64,000 bases of DNA, taken from contig CAWAPS010000007.1 of NCBI GenBank assembly GCA_963783945.1, positions 372,001 to 436,000 on the forward strand. Direction: 5' to 3'. The first letter of the stretch is position 1, and every line of letters starts with the position of its first letter. The DNA is from CAWAPS01 sp963783945 (GTDB lineage: Bacteria; Actinomycetota; Acidimicrobiia; Acidimicrobiales; Palsa-688). Shown here in pieces: positions 1 to 9,080 of this stretch. A model generated the notes under the pieces. It saw nothing but the letters and a program-made list of their open reading frames with translations, made no database searches and was not told the DNA's origin. Position numbers and translations under genes: made by a program.

Positions 1-326
1 GTGAAGGCCTTGGTCCCGTCTATGGGATCGATGATCCAGCGCCGGCCCGACGTGCCGAACTTCTCGGATTCCTCCTCGCCGGCTATGCCGTCCCCTGGAT
101 GGAGCCGGGCGATTTCGTCGCGGAGGAACCGCTCGACCGCCCGGTCCGCCTCCGTGACAGGCGTGCCGTCGCCCTTCTGGTCGACCCGCAGGCGCCTCGA
201 ACCGAACCACGTCAGGCTCAGGTCACCGGCCCGGCGGACCAGGTCCACCGCCTCCTCGAGCAGGTGGGGGTCGGCCGCGGGGGCATGGCCGGCGGTGCCC
301 GCGCCGGCGGTCTCCTTGGTGTTCAC
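1..326 (-). CDS. Inositol monophosphatase-family enzyme (histidinol-phosphatase HisN-like), C-terminus outside window
   Basis: The last gene of the minus-strand operon, cut by the window edge after 108 codons. The frame opens at GTG 326, with a fitting AAAGGA about 9 nt upstream, and ends in WIIDPIDGTKAF (about residues 97-108). That is the metal-binding signature of the inositol monophosphatase superfamily, and the upstream GEE motif near residue 83 supplies another Mg ligand. The KAF ending resembles histidinol-phosphate and 3'-phosphoadenosine phosphatases more than classical inositol phosphatases, but substrate cannot be assigned from this half. It starts 46 nt after the FGGY kinase stop and is probably cotranscribed. 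Family assignment is firm; HisN is only the most likely member. Confidence 0.8.
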   Translation of the reverse strand, partial: MNTKETAGAGTAGHAPAADPHLLEEAVDLVRRAGDLSLTWFGSRRLRVDQKGDGTPVTEADRAVERFLRDEIARLHPGDGIAGEEESEKFGTSGRRWIIDPIDGTKAF

Positions 327-372
327 AGCCGTCCGTCCTTTCTCGATGTCCTGTCGCGGTCACCGCGCTGGA

Positions 373-1944
373 TCACGCCGATCCTCCTCCGACCGGGCTG
401 CGGTTGACCCGGGCGAACATCCCCTTCTGGGCCCGGTACAGCCGGGGAAATTCGGCGTGGATCCCCTCATAAACGGCCCGGGTGGACCGGTCGGGCCGGA
501 AGACCCGGTCCACTTCAACGAGTGAACGAACCTCTTCGGGACGTAGCTCACCGAGGGCGACCGCGGCGAAAAGGGCGGCGCCCCGCATCCCGGCCTGCAC
601 CGGCTCACGCACCGTCTCGATCGTACGGTCGGTCACGTCGGAGATGATCTGACCCCAGAGATCCGACTCGGCTCCACCGCCGATCAGCCGGATGGGGTCG
701 AGTCGGCGGCCCGCGTGCTTCTCCACGAACCCGAGCAGCCAGCGGCTGTGGTGGGCCACGCCCTCCATCACGGCCCGGGCCAGGTCGGCGCGGGTCGTCG
801 ACAACGACAGGTTGTGGAACCCTCCCCGGGCCCGGCGGTCGTCAACGGGCGACCGTTCGCCCTTCATCCACGGGGTGAAGAGGATCCCCCCGGCCCCGGG
901 CGGGGCGGAGGCGGCCAACTGGTCGACAGCCCGGTAGTCGACCGCGTCCCCCCCGGTGCCGAGCACGGTGTCGCGCAGCCATTCGAGACAGCGGCCGGCG
1001 CTGTCGACGTTGTTGGCGATCAAATAGCGCCCGGGCGGCACCCCCGGGACACTGGCAATCGAGTGCCGGGCGTCGGTCTTCTTGAACGGCACCGGGGCGC
1101 TGATCCACGACGTGGTGCCGATGGCCATGTGAGCCTCGTAGTCGAGGACGGCGCCCGCCCCGTAGGCCGCTGAGTGGAGATCAGGCAGACCCGTCACCAC
1201 TTTGACCCCGGCCGGCAGCCCGAGCTCCGAGGCCACGCCGGCCAGCACGGTCCCGATCACCGATCCGGTGGGCCTCAAGGGTGCCAGTTTGGTTGCGTCC
1301 AACCCCGACATCCCCAGCAGGACCGGGTCGTAGGCCATCCGGTCGAGCACACGGTTGTCCGTGAGCCAGGCCGCGGTCATCGAAGCGGGCGACGCCGCCG
1401 CCACCCCGGTCAGGCGCATGGAGAGATAGTCGACCGGCTCGAGGAACCAGCGGGCCGACCGGGCCACGTCGGGCCGCTCGTGCTGCAGGAACAGAATGTG
1501 GCCGACCGGGTCGTCGCCGAACAGTGAGGGGACCGCCCCGGCGCGACGGACCCATCGAAGGGCCTTGGTCGGGGCGTACCCGGCGACCGGCCCGGCGAGG
1601 AAGCGCCGGGTGTAAGGCGCTCCCCGCTGGTCCATCCACATGAGGCAGTCGCCCACTGGTCGGCCCGCGGCGTCGACGGGCACGGTGCTGGCCCACTGGC
1701 CGGTCAAAGACACGGCTACCACCTGCTCCGGCCGGACCGCCCCGCTGGCCAGGCCGGCCCGAGCCGAGCGCCGGACCACGTCCCACCACTCCTCAGCGTC
1801 TTGCACGGCCCCTTGACCCTCCCAGCGGGTAGTCAGCGCCACCCGGTCCCGCCAGGCGATGCAGCCCCGGAGCGAGACCAAGCCGGCCTTGAGCACGCTC
1901 GTCCCGAGGTCGACCGCCAGGACGTGACTGCCGTCAGAGGTCAC
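373..1944 (-). CDS. FGGY-family carbohydrate kinase (xylulokinase-like)
   Basis: About 523 aa. The N-terminal phosphate loop DLGTSVLKAGL lies near residues 12-22, followed by CLMWMDQRG and, in the C-terminal domain, GLPDLHSAAYGAG with the expected catalytic aspartate, then LIGGGAESDLW. These are hallmarks of FGGY sugar kinases, which phosphorylate a sugar or polyol with ATP. Overall pattern is closest to xylulokinases, but no sugar-specific residues are identified. The start is GTG 1944, because the preceding lyase ends TGA at 1943-1941, giving a 4-bp GTGA overlap. A longer upstream reading of the same frame is only a shadow of the lyase gene. Translational coupling suggests a shared pathway whose substrate is unknown. 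Confidence 0.85.
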   Translation of the reverse strand: MTSDGSHVLAVDLGTSVLKAGLVSLRGCIAWRDRVALTTRWEGQGAVQDAEEWWDVVRRSARAGLASGAVRPEQVVAVSLTGQWASTVPVDAAGRPVGDCLMWMDQRGAPYTRRFLAGPVAGYAPTKALRWVRRAGAVPSLFGDDPVGHILFLQHERPDVARSARWFLEPVDYLSMRLTGVAAASPASMTAAWLTDNRVLDRMAYDPVLLGMSGLDATKLAPLRPTGSVIGTVLAGVASELGLPAGVKVVTGLPDLHSAAYGAGAVLDYEAHMAIGTTSWISAPVPFKKTDARHSIASVPGVPPGRYLIANNVDSAGRCLEWLRDTVLGTGGDAVDYRAVDQLAASAPPGAGGILFTPWMKGERSPVDDRRARGGFHNLSLSTTRADLARAVMEGVAHHSRWLLGFVEKHAGRRLDPIRLIGGGAESDLWGQIISDVTDRTIETVREPVQAGMRGAALFAAVALGELRPEEVRSLVEVDRVFRPDRSTRAVYEGIHAEFPRLYRAQKGMFARVNRSPVGGGSA

Positions 1945-3332
1945 GGCGGGGGCAGGCTCTGCTGGGCGTCGAACATGTCGGTCATGACGGCCCGGATGAC
2001 GGCATCGGCCTCGGCGGTCATGCCGCCCGCGACTCCCCCGTATATGGCTCCGGTGAACGGCCGCTCTCCCGAAGCCTGCCGGCGCCTGGCGTAGGCGACT
2101 GCGGCCGTCAGGTCCGCGGTCCAGGCCTCGACCACTCCGGCCTGGGTCTGCGGCCTGGTCACCGCCATGTGGATGGCGTTCGGATACTGCTGGCCGTTGA
2201 GCCGCCAACCCCTCGGCTGCAGGGAGTCGTTGACGTGGTACACGTCGAACTCGTCGGAGGTGAAGCTGAAGCAAAACGTCGGTTCACCCAGGATCCGCAG
2301 CTCCCGATGTGATCGAACGGCCGCTTTCATACGGTCCGCGGTACAGAAGATCTGTTCCGCGTAGCGCCGGTATCCGTCGCGGCCGAGCTGCACCATGGCC
2401 GCCCAGGTGGCCGCCAGCAGCCCGCCCGAGCGGGAACCCTCCATGCCCGGTGAGCCGTACTTCCCTCCACTCCAGTCGGTTACGAAGAAATACTGGCTAT
2501 TGCGCAGGTTCCTGTCCCTGAACAGCAGGGTGGAGGAACCCTTGAAGGCATAGCCGTACTTGTGGGTGTCGGCAGAAACGCTGGTCACCCCGGGCAGGCG
2601 GAAATCGAAGACAGGAATGGGGTAGCCGAGGTCCTGGCCGAAAGGGAGGATGAAGCCGCCCAGGCAGCCGTCGACGTGGAGTCCGACGTCTCGCTCGAGC
2701 GCCAGCGCCGACATCTCCTCGATCGGGTCGATGGTCCCGTAGCCGTAGTTGCAAGCCGAGCCGACGATGGCGATGGTCTGATCGTCGATGTGGTCCGCCA
2801 CCCACCCGACGTCCACCTGAGTGGTGACCGGGTCTATGGGTGCCCGCCGCAACTCCACGCCGAAGAGGTGGCAGGCCTTCTCGAACGCCGGATGGCCGGT
2901 TTCGGGCTTGACCAGGTTGGGGCGGGTCACGCCCGCCGCCGCGGCCCGCTCTCGGTAAGCGAGAACGGCGTGCAGGATGCTTCCCGTCCCTCCGGTCGTG
3001 ACGAGGCCACCGGGCGTCGTCCCGGTGATGGCGTCGGCCCGCATCAGGTCGAGCGCCATAGCGATGATCTCCCCCTCGAACCGGGTGGCGCTCGGGCACA
3101 TGTCGCGCTGGAGCACGTTCACGTGGGCGAACAGGCCGAAGGCCTGGTTGAGGAAGTCGTAGTGCTCGTGATCGCCGCAGTACATGGTTCCCGAACACCG
3201 GCCGGACTCCCAGAAAGCGTCCTCCTCCGCGGCCATGGCCCGAAGCTCGTCGAGGACGTCCTCCCGGCCCCGGCCCCGATCCGGCAGGGCCCGGTGCACA
3301 TCGAACCGGCCGGCGTACGGGTAGGTGCTCAT
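1941..3332 (-). CDS. PLP-dependent decarboxylase/lyase, sphingosine-1-phosphate lyase-like
   Basis: 463 aa fold-type I PLP enzyme. Visible features are TTGGTGSI (about 112-119), which holds the cofactor phosphate, LHVDGCLGG (about 219-227) with the ring-binding Asp221, and SADTHKYG (about 253-260) with Schiff-base Lys258. The THKYGYAFKG context is typical of sphingosine-1-phosphate lyases rather than bacterial glutamate decarboxylases. Bacterial relatives may cleave phosphorylated amino alcohols or decarboxylate amino acids, so the substrate is open. Its ATG lies 1 nt after the acyl-CoA dehydrogenase stop and its TGA overlaps the FGGY kinase GTG. The placement in a leucine-degradation operon, directly before a kinase and a phosphatase, is unusual. 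Confidence 0.82.
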   Translation of the reverse strand: MSTYPYAGRFDVHRALPDRGRGREDVLDELRAMAAEEDAFWESGRCSGTMYCGDHEHYDFLNQAFGLFAHVNVLQRDMCPSATRFEGEIIAMALDLMRADAITGTTPGGLVTTGGTGSILHAVLAYRERAAAAGVTRPNLVKPETGHPAFEKACHLFGVELRRAPIDPVTTQVDVGWVADHIDDQTIAIVGSACNYGYGTIDPIEEMSALALERDVGLHVDGCLGGFILPFGQDLGYPIPVFDFRLPGVTSVSADTHKYGYAFKGSSTLLFRDRNLRNSQYFFVTDWSGGKYGSPGMEGSRSGGLLAATWAAMVQLGRDGYRRYAEQIFCTADRMKAAVRSHRELRILGEPTFCFSFTSDEFDVYHVNDSLQPRGWRLNGQQYPNAIHMAVTRPQTQAGVVEAWTADLTAAVAYARRRQASGERPFTGAIYGGVAGGMTAEADAVIRAVMTDMFDAQQSLPPP

Positions 3333-3333
3333 A

Positions 3334-4488
3334 TCAGGTACGGGCCGGCAGGCCTAGCTCCCGGGCTATGAGCATGCGTTGAACTTCCGAAGTCCCTTCC
3401 CCGATCTCGAGGATCTTGGCGTCGCGGTAGAAGCGGCCGACCGGTGTCTCGTTCATGAAGCCGTACCCGCCGAAGATCTGAGTGGCCTCCCGGGCGTTGA
3501 CCATGGCTGCGTCGGAGCTGACGAGCTTGGCTATGGCCGCCTCTTTTTTGAACGGCTCGCCCGCCATCAGCCGGGATGCCGCATCGCGGTAGGTCACCCG
3601 GGCGGTGTGGGTCCTGGCCTCCATGTCGGCCAGCTTGAACTGCAGCACCTGGTACTCGCCGATCTTGTGACCGAAGGCTTCCCGCTCGCCCACGTAGCGC
3701 AGGCACTCGTCCACGCAGCCCTGGGCCAAGCCGACCGACAGGGCGGAGATGGCGATCCGTCCCTCGTCGAGGATGCTCAGGAATTGGGCGTAACCCCGGC
3801 CCTGCCCTCCGAGCAGGTTGGCTTCGGGCACCCGGCAGTCGTCGAATGACAGCTCCCGGGTGTCGGACGCCAGCCAGCCGACCTTCGAGTACTTCTTCGA
3901 CACGGTGAAGCCGGGCGTGCCGGCGGGGACGATGATCGCCGAGATCTCCGGTCGCCCTCCATCGGCCCGGCCGGTGACCGCAGTGACGGTGACCAGCCCG
4001 GTTATGTCGGTGCCGCTGTTAGTGATGAACGACTTGGTGCCGTTGATCACCCAGGTGCCGCCCTCCAGCCGAGCTGTGGTGCGGGTGGCCCCGGCGTCGG
4101 TGCCGCCCCCTGGCTCGGTCAGCCCGAACGCCCCGAGGATGCTCCCGCCGCACAGGCGAGGGAGCCACGCCTGCTTCTGGTCCTCGGTACCGAAGCGATA
4201 TATCGGCATGGCGCCCAGGCCCACGCCCGCCTCGAGGGTGATGGCGACCGACGAATCCACCCGGGCCAGCTCCTCCAGAGCCAGGCAGAGGGCCAGGTAG
4301 TCGCCGCCCATGCCGCCATACTCCTCGGGGAAGGGCAGTCCGAACAGTCCCATCTCGCCCATCTTCGCCACGATCGAGTACGGAAATTCCTCCCGCTCGT
4401 ACAGGTCGCCGATCACCGGCGCCACCTCGGAGCGGGCGAAGCGCTCGACCGTGGATCGCAGCGTCTCGTGCTCGGCCGACAGCCTCAT
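3334..4488 (-). CDS. Acyl-CoA dehydrogenase of a leucine-degradation operon
   Basis: 384 aa flavoprotein (FAD) oxidising an acyl-CoA to the 2-enoyl-CoA. It shows GAFGLTEPGGGTDAG, FITNSGTDI, the REAFGHKIGEYQ segment and the C-terminal EIGEGTSEVQRML. The start MRLSAEHETLR at ATG 4488 forms a 4-bp ATGA overlap with the HMG-CoA lyase stop; the 27 upstream in-frame codons belong to the lyase. Context suggests isovaleryl-CoA dehydrogenase. However, the catalytic glutamate is at the GEGT position (Glu364), as in short/medium-chain enzymes, and the isovaleryl-specific position reads LDEGR where Glu would be expected after Leu-Asp-Leu. Substrate may therefore be another branched acyl-CoA. Family certain, substrate tentative. 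Confidence 0.9.
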   Translation of the reverse strand: MRLSAEHETLRSTVERFARSEVAPVIGDLYEREEFPYSIVAKMGEMGLFGLPFPEEYGGMGGDYLALCLALEELARVDSSVAITLEAGVGLGAMPIYRFGTEDQKQAWLPRLCGGSILGAFGLTEPGGGTDAGATRTTARLEGGTWVINGTKSFITNSGTDITGLVTVTAVTGRADGGRPEISAIIVPAGTPGFTVSKKYSKVGWLASDTRELSFDDCRVPEANLLGGQGRGYAQFLSILDEGRIAISALSVGLAQGCVDECLRYVGEREAFGHKIGEYQVLQFKLADMEARTHTARVTYRDAASRLMAGEPFKKEAAIAKLVSSDAAMVNAREATQIFGGYGFMNETPVGRFYRDAKILEIGEGTSEVQRMLIARELGLPART

Positions 4489-5438
4489 GTATCGCTCCCC
4501 TCCGACGGCTCCTCGAGTGCTCGCACCACCCTCGACGGACTGGGCCGGCCGAGCTGTCCGGCCATCCACGCGCTGGTCGCGACCAGCGCCTCGAGATCCA
4601 CGCCCGTGTCAATGCCCAGCCCGTGGAGCATCCACACCAGGTCCTCGGTGGCCAGGTTGCCGGTTGCGACCTCGGCGTAAGGGCAGCCACCGAGGCCGCC
4701 CGCCGAGGAATCGACGGTGCGTACGCCGGCTTCCATGGCCGCCACGGTGTTCGACAGGGCCTGGCCGTAGGTGTCGTGAAAGTGGACCGCCACGTCCTCG
4801 GCCCGCACTCCCGCCGAGCCGAGCCCGTCGAGTAGGGCGTGGACGTGTCCCGGGGTGGCGACGCCGATGGTGTCGGCCACGCACAGCTCGTCGCAGCCCT
4901 GGGCCAGCAGCCGCAGCGCCACTTCCACCACCTGGCCGATCGGCACATCACCTTCCCAGGGGTCTCCGAAGCACATGGACAGGTAGCTGCGCACCCAGAT
5001 CCCTTCGGCGCGGGCCTGGGCCACCACCGGGGCGAACATGGCGATGGCCTCGTCGAGGGTGCGGTTCAGGTTGCGGCGGGAAAAGGTCTCGGTGGCGGCT
5101 GCGAACACGGCGATATGGCGCACGCCAACCGACATGGCCCGCTCCAGCCCGGCCAGATTGGGAACCAGGGCCGGGTACCGGACGTCCTCCCGCTCGGGCA
5201 GCTCCGGGAACAGCTTCTCGGCGTCGCCCAGCTGGGGGACCCACTTGGGTGAAACGAAGCTGGTGGCTTCGACCGTCGTGAGACCGGCGGCCACCAACCG
5301 GGAGATGAACTCCGCTTTGGTCGCGGTGGGTACGATCGTGTCCTCATTTTGCAGGCCATCCCTCGGCCCGACCTCGTATATGCGAACCCGGGTGGGCAGG
5401 CCGGTCAGCGGATGAACATTGGGCGCACGGACTGTCAT
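4485..5438 (-). CDS. Hydroxymethylglutaryl-CoA lyase
   Basis: 317 aa TIM-barrel lyase of the DRE-TIM family, cleaving HMG-CoA to acetyl-CoA and acetoacetate in the last step of leucine catabolism. Evidence: EVGPRDGLQNE near residue 22 (metal-binding Asp and catalytic Arg), AVHFHDTYGQALSN with the His-x-His metal pair, and the lyase signature GGLGGCPYA with active-site Cys252. Length matches the family (about 300-320 aa). It overlaps the carboxylase alpha subunit upstream by ATGA (5438-5435) and the dehydrogenase downstream by ATGA, so the three are translationally coupled. Confidence 0.95.
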   Translation of the reverse strand: MTVRAPNVHPLTGLPTRVRIYEVGPRDGLQNEDTIVPTATKAEFISRLVAAGLTTVEATSFVSPKWVPQLGDAEKLFPELPEREDVRYPALVPNLAGLERAMSVGVRHIAVFAAATETFSRRNLNRTLDEAIAMFAPVVAQARAEGIWVRSYLSMCFGDPWEGDVPIGQVVEVALRLLAQGCDELCVADTIGVATPGHVHALLDGLGSAGVRAEDVAVHFHDTYGQALSNTVAAMEAGVRTVDSSAGGLGGCPYAEVATGNLATEDLVWMLHGLGIDTGVDLEALVATSAWMAGQLGRPSPSRVVRALEEPSEGSDT

Positions 5439-7438
5439 GCTTTCTCGCCTTCCTCTACGGGGTCCACCAGTACGGGGTCCACGAAGGCCAGGGGCTGATC
5501 GAGGCGCACCGCGTCTCCGGGCTGGACCAGCACCTGCCTAATCCGGCCGGCGACGGCGGCCGTCACCACGTGTTCCATCTTCATGGCCTCGACCGACACC
5601 AGAGGCTGGCCGGCGGACACGTCGTCGCCCGCTCTGACGTGCACGGCCAGCACGGTGCCCGGCATGGGACTGGCCACCGGGCCGTCAGCCGCCCGGGCCG
5701 GGCCGGTGCGGTCTATGGTCTCGCGCTCGAGGGTGAGGGCCCACGTGTCGCCGCCCCGGGACAGCCATGTCCTCTCCTGTTGGCGCGCCCAGTCGTAGAC
5801 GGCGGCGATGCCGCCGTGGTCCACGAGCACCCGCCCCCGGCGGCCGAGCACAGCTCGGCCCGGCCGGGGAGGACCGGATCCGACGCTGATGGTTCCGGCG
5901 GAGCCGTCCACCGCCACGTCGACGACCTGGCCGGCGATGGACCATTTGGTGCGCCGCGGCGCCGGGCCGCTCGGGCGCCAGCCGTCCCGGATTTCCCAGG
6001 GGTCGACGACCGGGCCTGCTGGATCGTCGAGGACCCGATCGAGCAGGGCGGCCGCCGCCAGCACCCGCACCGGGGCCGGATCCGGGTGCAGGTCGGCCGC
6101 GATCCGCTCCACCAGGCCGGTGTCGATACGCCCCGCGGCCACGTCGGGCTGCTCCACCAGCCGGCGCAGGAATCCGACGTTGGTGGTCACGCCGACGACG
6201 GCGGTGTCGGCCAGAGCGGCCTGCAGCCGGGCCAGGGCCTCGGGCCGGTCGTCCCCCCACGCGATCACCTTGGCCAGCATGGGGTCGTAGTCGGTTCCCA
6301 CGACGGTGCCCTTCTGCAACGCCGAATCGACCCGGATATGGGGACGGCCGGTCGGCTGGCGCAGGCCCAGCACCTGTCCCGACGACGGGAGGAAGCCTCG
6401 CTGGGGGTCCTCGGCGTAGATCCGGGCCTCCACCGCGTGCCCGTTGGGTCTCGGCACCGAATTCTGATCCGGCCACGGGAGCGCCTGGCCTGCGGCCACC
6501 CGCAACTGCCACTCCACCAGGTCCAGCCCGAGGACCTCTTCCGTCACCGGGTGCTCGACCTGGAGGCGGGTGTTCATTTCCATGAAGAAGTAGTGGTCGG
6601 GCCGGTCTCCCGCCACGATGAACTCGACAGTGCCGGCGCCCACGTAACCGCACGACCGGGCGGCGTCGACCGCGCTGGCCGACATGGCGGCCCGAGTGGC
6701 CTCGTCGAGCAGGGGCGAAGGGGCCTCCTCGATGATCTTCTGGTGGCGTCGCTGGAGGCTGCATTCGCGCTCGCCGAGAGCCACCACGCCGCCGTGGGTG
6801 TCGGCGAACACCTGAACCTCGATGTGCCGGGGATTCTGCATGAACCGCTCGACGAGCAGCGTGGCGTTCCCGAACGCGCCGAGCGCCTCGCGACGGGCCG
6901 CCGCGATGGCCGGGCCGAGGTCAGCCGGGTCGGTGACCATGCGCATGCCCTTGCCGCCGCCGCCGGCGGACGGCTTGAACAACACGGGCAAGCCGATATC
7001 GAGCGCGGCCGCCTCGAGCTGCTCGTCGGTGAGCCCGGCTTCGTTGCGACCCGGCACAACCGGGACCCCCGCCGCCTCGACCGTGCGCTTGGCGTTGATC
7101 TTGTCGCCCATGAGCTCGATCGCCTCCGCCGGCGGCCCCACGAATGCGATCCCGAGGCGGGCGCATCCCCGAGCCAGCGCCGGGTTCTCGGACAAGAACC
7201 CGTACCCGGGATGCAGCGCGGCCGCACCGGTCGCTTGGGCTGCGTCCAGCACCCGGTTCACGTCCAGGTAAGCCTGGGCCGGGCCGATGCCCACCGCCTC
7301 GTCCGCCGTCCGCACATGCAGGGCGTCCCTGTCGGGGTCGGTATAGACGGCCACGCTGCGGATGCCCAGGCGCCCGAGAGTGCGCATGACCCGGACGGCG
7401 ATCTCACCCCGGTTGGCGACGAGGACGCTCTCGAACAT
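5435..7438 (-). CDS. Methylcrotonyl-CoA carboxylase-type biotin-carboxylase subunit (alpha)
   Basis: About 667 aa. It opens with MFESVLVANRGEIAVRVMRT, typical of biotin carboxylase domains. The ATP-grasp loop SAGGGGKGMRMV, RRHQKIIEEAPS and MNTRLQVEHPVTE follow. The C-terminal biotinyl domain has VEAMKMEHVV with biotinylated Lys620. It charges biotin with CO2 for transfer to 3-methylcrotonyl-CoA by the neighbouring beta subunit. ATG 7438 is preferred; an in-frame GTG at 7447 makes a GTGA overlap with the beta-subunit stop and is an equally coupled alternative. The HMG-CoA lyase neighbour favours methylcrotonyl-CoA over propionyl/acetyl-CoA as substrate. Confidence 0.92.
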   Translation of the reverse strand: MFESVLVANRGEIAVRVMRTLGRLGIRSVAVYTDPDRDALHVRTADEAVGIGPAQAYLDVNRVLDAAQATGAAALHPGYGFLSENPALARGCARLGIAFVGPPAEAIELMGDKINAKRTVEAAGVPVVPGRNEAGLTDEQLEAAALDIGLPVLFKPSAGGGGKGMRMVTDPADLGPAIAAARREALGAFGNATLLVERFMQNPRHIEVQVFADTHGGVVALGERECSLQRRHQKIIEEAPSPLLDEATRAAMSASAVDAARSCGYVGAGTVEFIVAGDRPDHYFFMEMNTRLQVEHPVTEEVLGLDLVEWQLRVAAGQALPWPDQNSVPRPNGHAVEARIYAEDPQRGFLPSSGQVLGLRQPTGRPHIRVDSALQKGTVVGTDYDPMLAKVIAWGDDRPEALARLQAALADTAVVGVTTNVGFLRRLVEQPDVAAGRIDTGLVERIAADLHPDPAPVRVLAAAALLDRVLDDPAGPVVDPWEIRDGWRPSGPAPRRTKWSIAGQVVDVAVDGSAGTISVGSGPPRPGRAVLGRRGRVLVDHGGIAAVYDWARQQERTWLSRGGDTWALTLERETIDRTGPARAADGPVASPMPGTVLAVHVRAGDDVSAGQPLVSVEAMKMEHVVTAAVAGRIRQVLVQPGDAVRLDQPLAFVDPVLVDPVEEGEKA

Positions 7439-7443
7439 CGCCG

Positions 7444-9066
7444 TCACATCCGGAATACGCCGTAGGCGACGGGGGCCAGCGGGGCATCCCCGCTGCACGC
7501 CAGAGCCAAGCCGAGCACCCGCCGGGTGTCGGCGGGATCGATCACCCCGTCATCCCACAGCCGGGCGGTGGCGTAATAAGGGTTGCCCTGGCGTTCGTAC
7601 TGATCGCGCAGCGGTTGCTTGAACGATTCCTTCTCCCCCTCGCTCCACGTCCCGTTGCGGTCGGCGACGGTGGCGAGCACGGAGGCCGCCTGCTCCCCGC
7701 CCATCACCGAGATGCGGGCGTTCGGCCACATCCACAAGAAGCGGGGCGAGTAGGCCCGGCCGGACATCGAGTAGTTGCCGGCGCCGAAGCTGCCTCCGAC
7801 TATGACCGTGAACTTGGGCACCCGGGCGCAGGCGACGGCTGTGACCATCTTGGCCCCGTGCTTGGCGATGCCCCCCGCCTCGTAATCGCGCCCGACCATG
7901 AACCCGGAGATGTTCTGCAGGAACACCAGGGGAATCTTCCGCTGGTCGCACAGCTCGATGAAGTGGGCGCCTTTCAGGGCCGACTCGCTGAAAAGCACCC
8001 CATTGTTGCCGATCACCCCGACGGGGTGGCCGAAGATGTGGGCGAAGCCGGTCACCAGGGTCGGGCCGTACTCGGCCTTGAACTCCAGGAAGCGGCTGCC
8101 GTCCACGACCCGGGCGATGACCTCGCGAACGTCGTACGGCGTGCGGGTGTCCGACGACACCACCCCGTACAGCTGGCTCGGGTCGACCACCGGGTCGTCG
8201 ATCGGGATAACCGGCCACGGCGGGTCGGGCGGCGACGGGAGTGTGGCGACGATCGCCCTCACCATGGCCAGGGCCTGGCGGTCGTCGGAGGCGAGATGGT
8301 CCGTGACGCCCGATCGCCGGGCGTGCAGGTCCCCACCACCGAGCTCCTCCGCCGTCACCACCTCGCCGGTAGCGGCTTTCACCAGGGGCGGGCCGCCGAG
8401 GAAGATGGTGCCCTGGTTGGCCACGATGACCGCCTCGTCGCTCATCGCAGGCACGTAGGCCCCGCCGGCGGTGCACGATCCGAGTACTGCCGCGATCTGA
8501 GCGATGCCGGCGGCCGACAGGTTGGCCTGGTTGTAGAAGATGCGGCCGAAGTGGTCCCGGTCAGGGAACACGTCGTCCTGGGCCGGCAAGAACGCCCCGC
8601 CGGAATCGACCAGGTATATGCACGGGAGGTGGTTCTCGCCGGCCACCTCCTGGGCTCGGAGGTGCTTTTTCACCGTGACGGGGTAGTAGGTGCCCCCCTT
8701 GACGGTGGCGTCGTTGGCCACGATGACGCAGCGCCGGCCGGACACCCGGCCGATCCCGGTGATGATCCCGGCCGCCGGGGATTCGTCGTCGTACATCCCG
8801 TTGGCGGCGAGGGGGGAAAGCTCCAGGAACGGCGTTCCCGGGTCGAGCAGGTGCTCCACCCGGTCGCGCGGCAGAAGCTTGCCCCGCTCGGTGTGCCGTT
8901 TCCTGGAAGCCTCGGGCCCGCCGACGGCTGCGCTGCGCAGCCGCTCGAGCAGGTCCTCGGCCAGCGCCCGGTGGGCCGATTCGTTGCGACGGAAGACTTC
9001 CGAAGCGGGGTCAGCCGAGGTGCCGAGAACGGGATATTCCCGGGCTGGCGCTCCTTCCGTTCTCAT
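7444..9066 (-). CDS. Methylcrotonyl-CoA carboxylase-type carboxyltransferase subunit (beta)
   Basis: 540 aa crotonase-fold carboxyltransferase and first gene of the operon. RHTERGKLLPRDRVEHLLDPG (about 57-77), YLVDSGGAFLPAQDDVFPDR and GGSFGAGNYSMSGRAYSPRF are the characteristic stretches of methylcrotonyl-CoA carboxylase beta subunits. It transfers the carboxyl group from biotin on the alpha subunit to 3-methylcrotonyl-CoA. There is no Shine-Dalgarno in front of ATG 9066. Instead a TAACAT box sits exactly 8 nt upstream (plus-strand 9075-9080), consistent with a leaderless mRNA for the whole seven-gene operon. Confidence 0.93.
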   Translation of the reverse strand: MRTEGAPAREYPVLGTSADPASEVFRRNESAHRALAEDLLERLRSAAVGGPEASRKRHTERGKLLPRDRVEHLLDPGTPFLELSPLAANGMYDDESPAAGIITGIGRVSGRRCVIVANDATVKGGTYYPVTVKKHLRAQEVAGENHLPCIYLVDSGGAFLPAQDDVFPDRDHFGRIFYNQANLSAAGIAQIAAVLGSCTAGGAYVPAMSDEAVIVANQGTIFLGGPPLVKAATGEVVTAEELGGGDLHARRSGVTDHLASDDRQALAMVRAIVATLPSPPDPPWPVIPIDDPVVDPSQLYGVVSSDTRTPYDVREVIARVVDGSRFLEFKAEYGPTLVTGFAHIFGHPVGVIGNNGVLFSESALKGAHFIELCDQRKIPLVFLQNISGFMVGRDYEAGGIAKHGAKMVTAVACARVPKFTVIVGGSFGAGNYSMSGRAYSPRFLWMWPNARISVMGGEQAASVLATVADRNGTWSEGEKESFKQPLRDQYERQGNPYYATARLWDDGVIDPADTRRVLGLALACSGDAPLAPVAYGVFRM

Positions 9067-9074
9067 GCCCCGGC

Positions 9075-9080
9075 ATGTTA
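9075..9080 (-). promoter_or_regulatory. Candidate -10 box of the leucine-degradation operon
   Basis: Reads TAACAT on the minus strand, 8 nt before ATG 9066. No clear -35. Fits leaderless initiation at or near the start codon. Inferred from pattern only. Confidence 0.4.

Noticed and set aside
5570..7465. Long plus-strand frame opposite the biotin carboxylase gene
   Set aside because: Antisense shadow caused by high GC at third positions; the minus-strand gene has complete family motifs.
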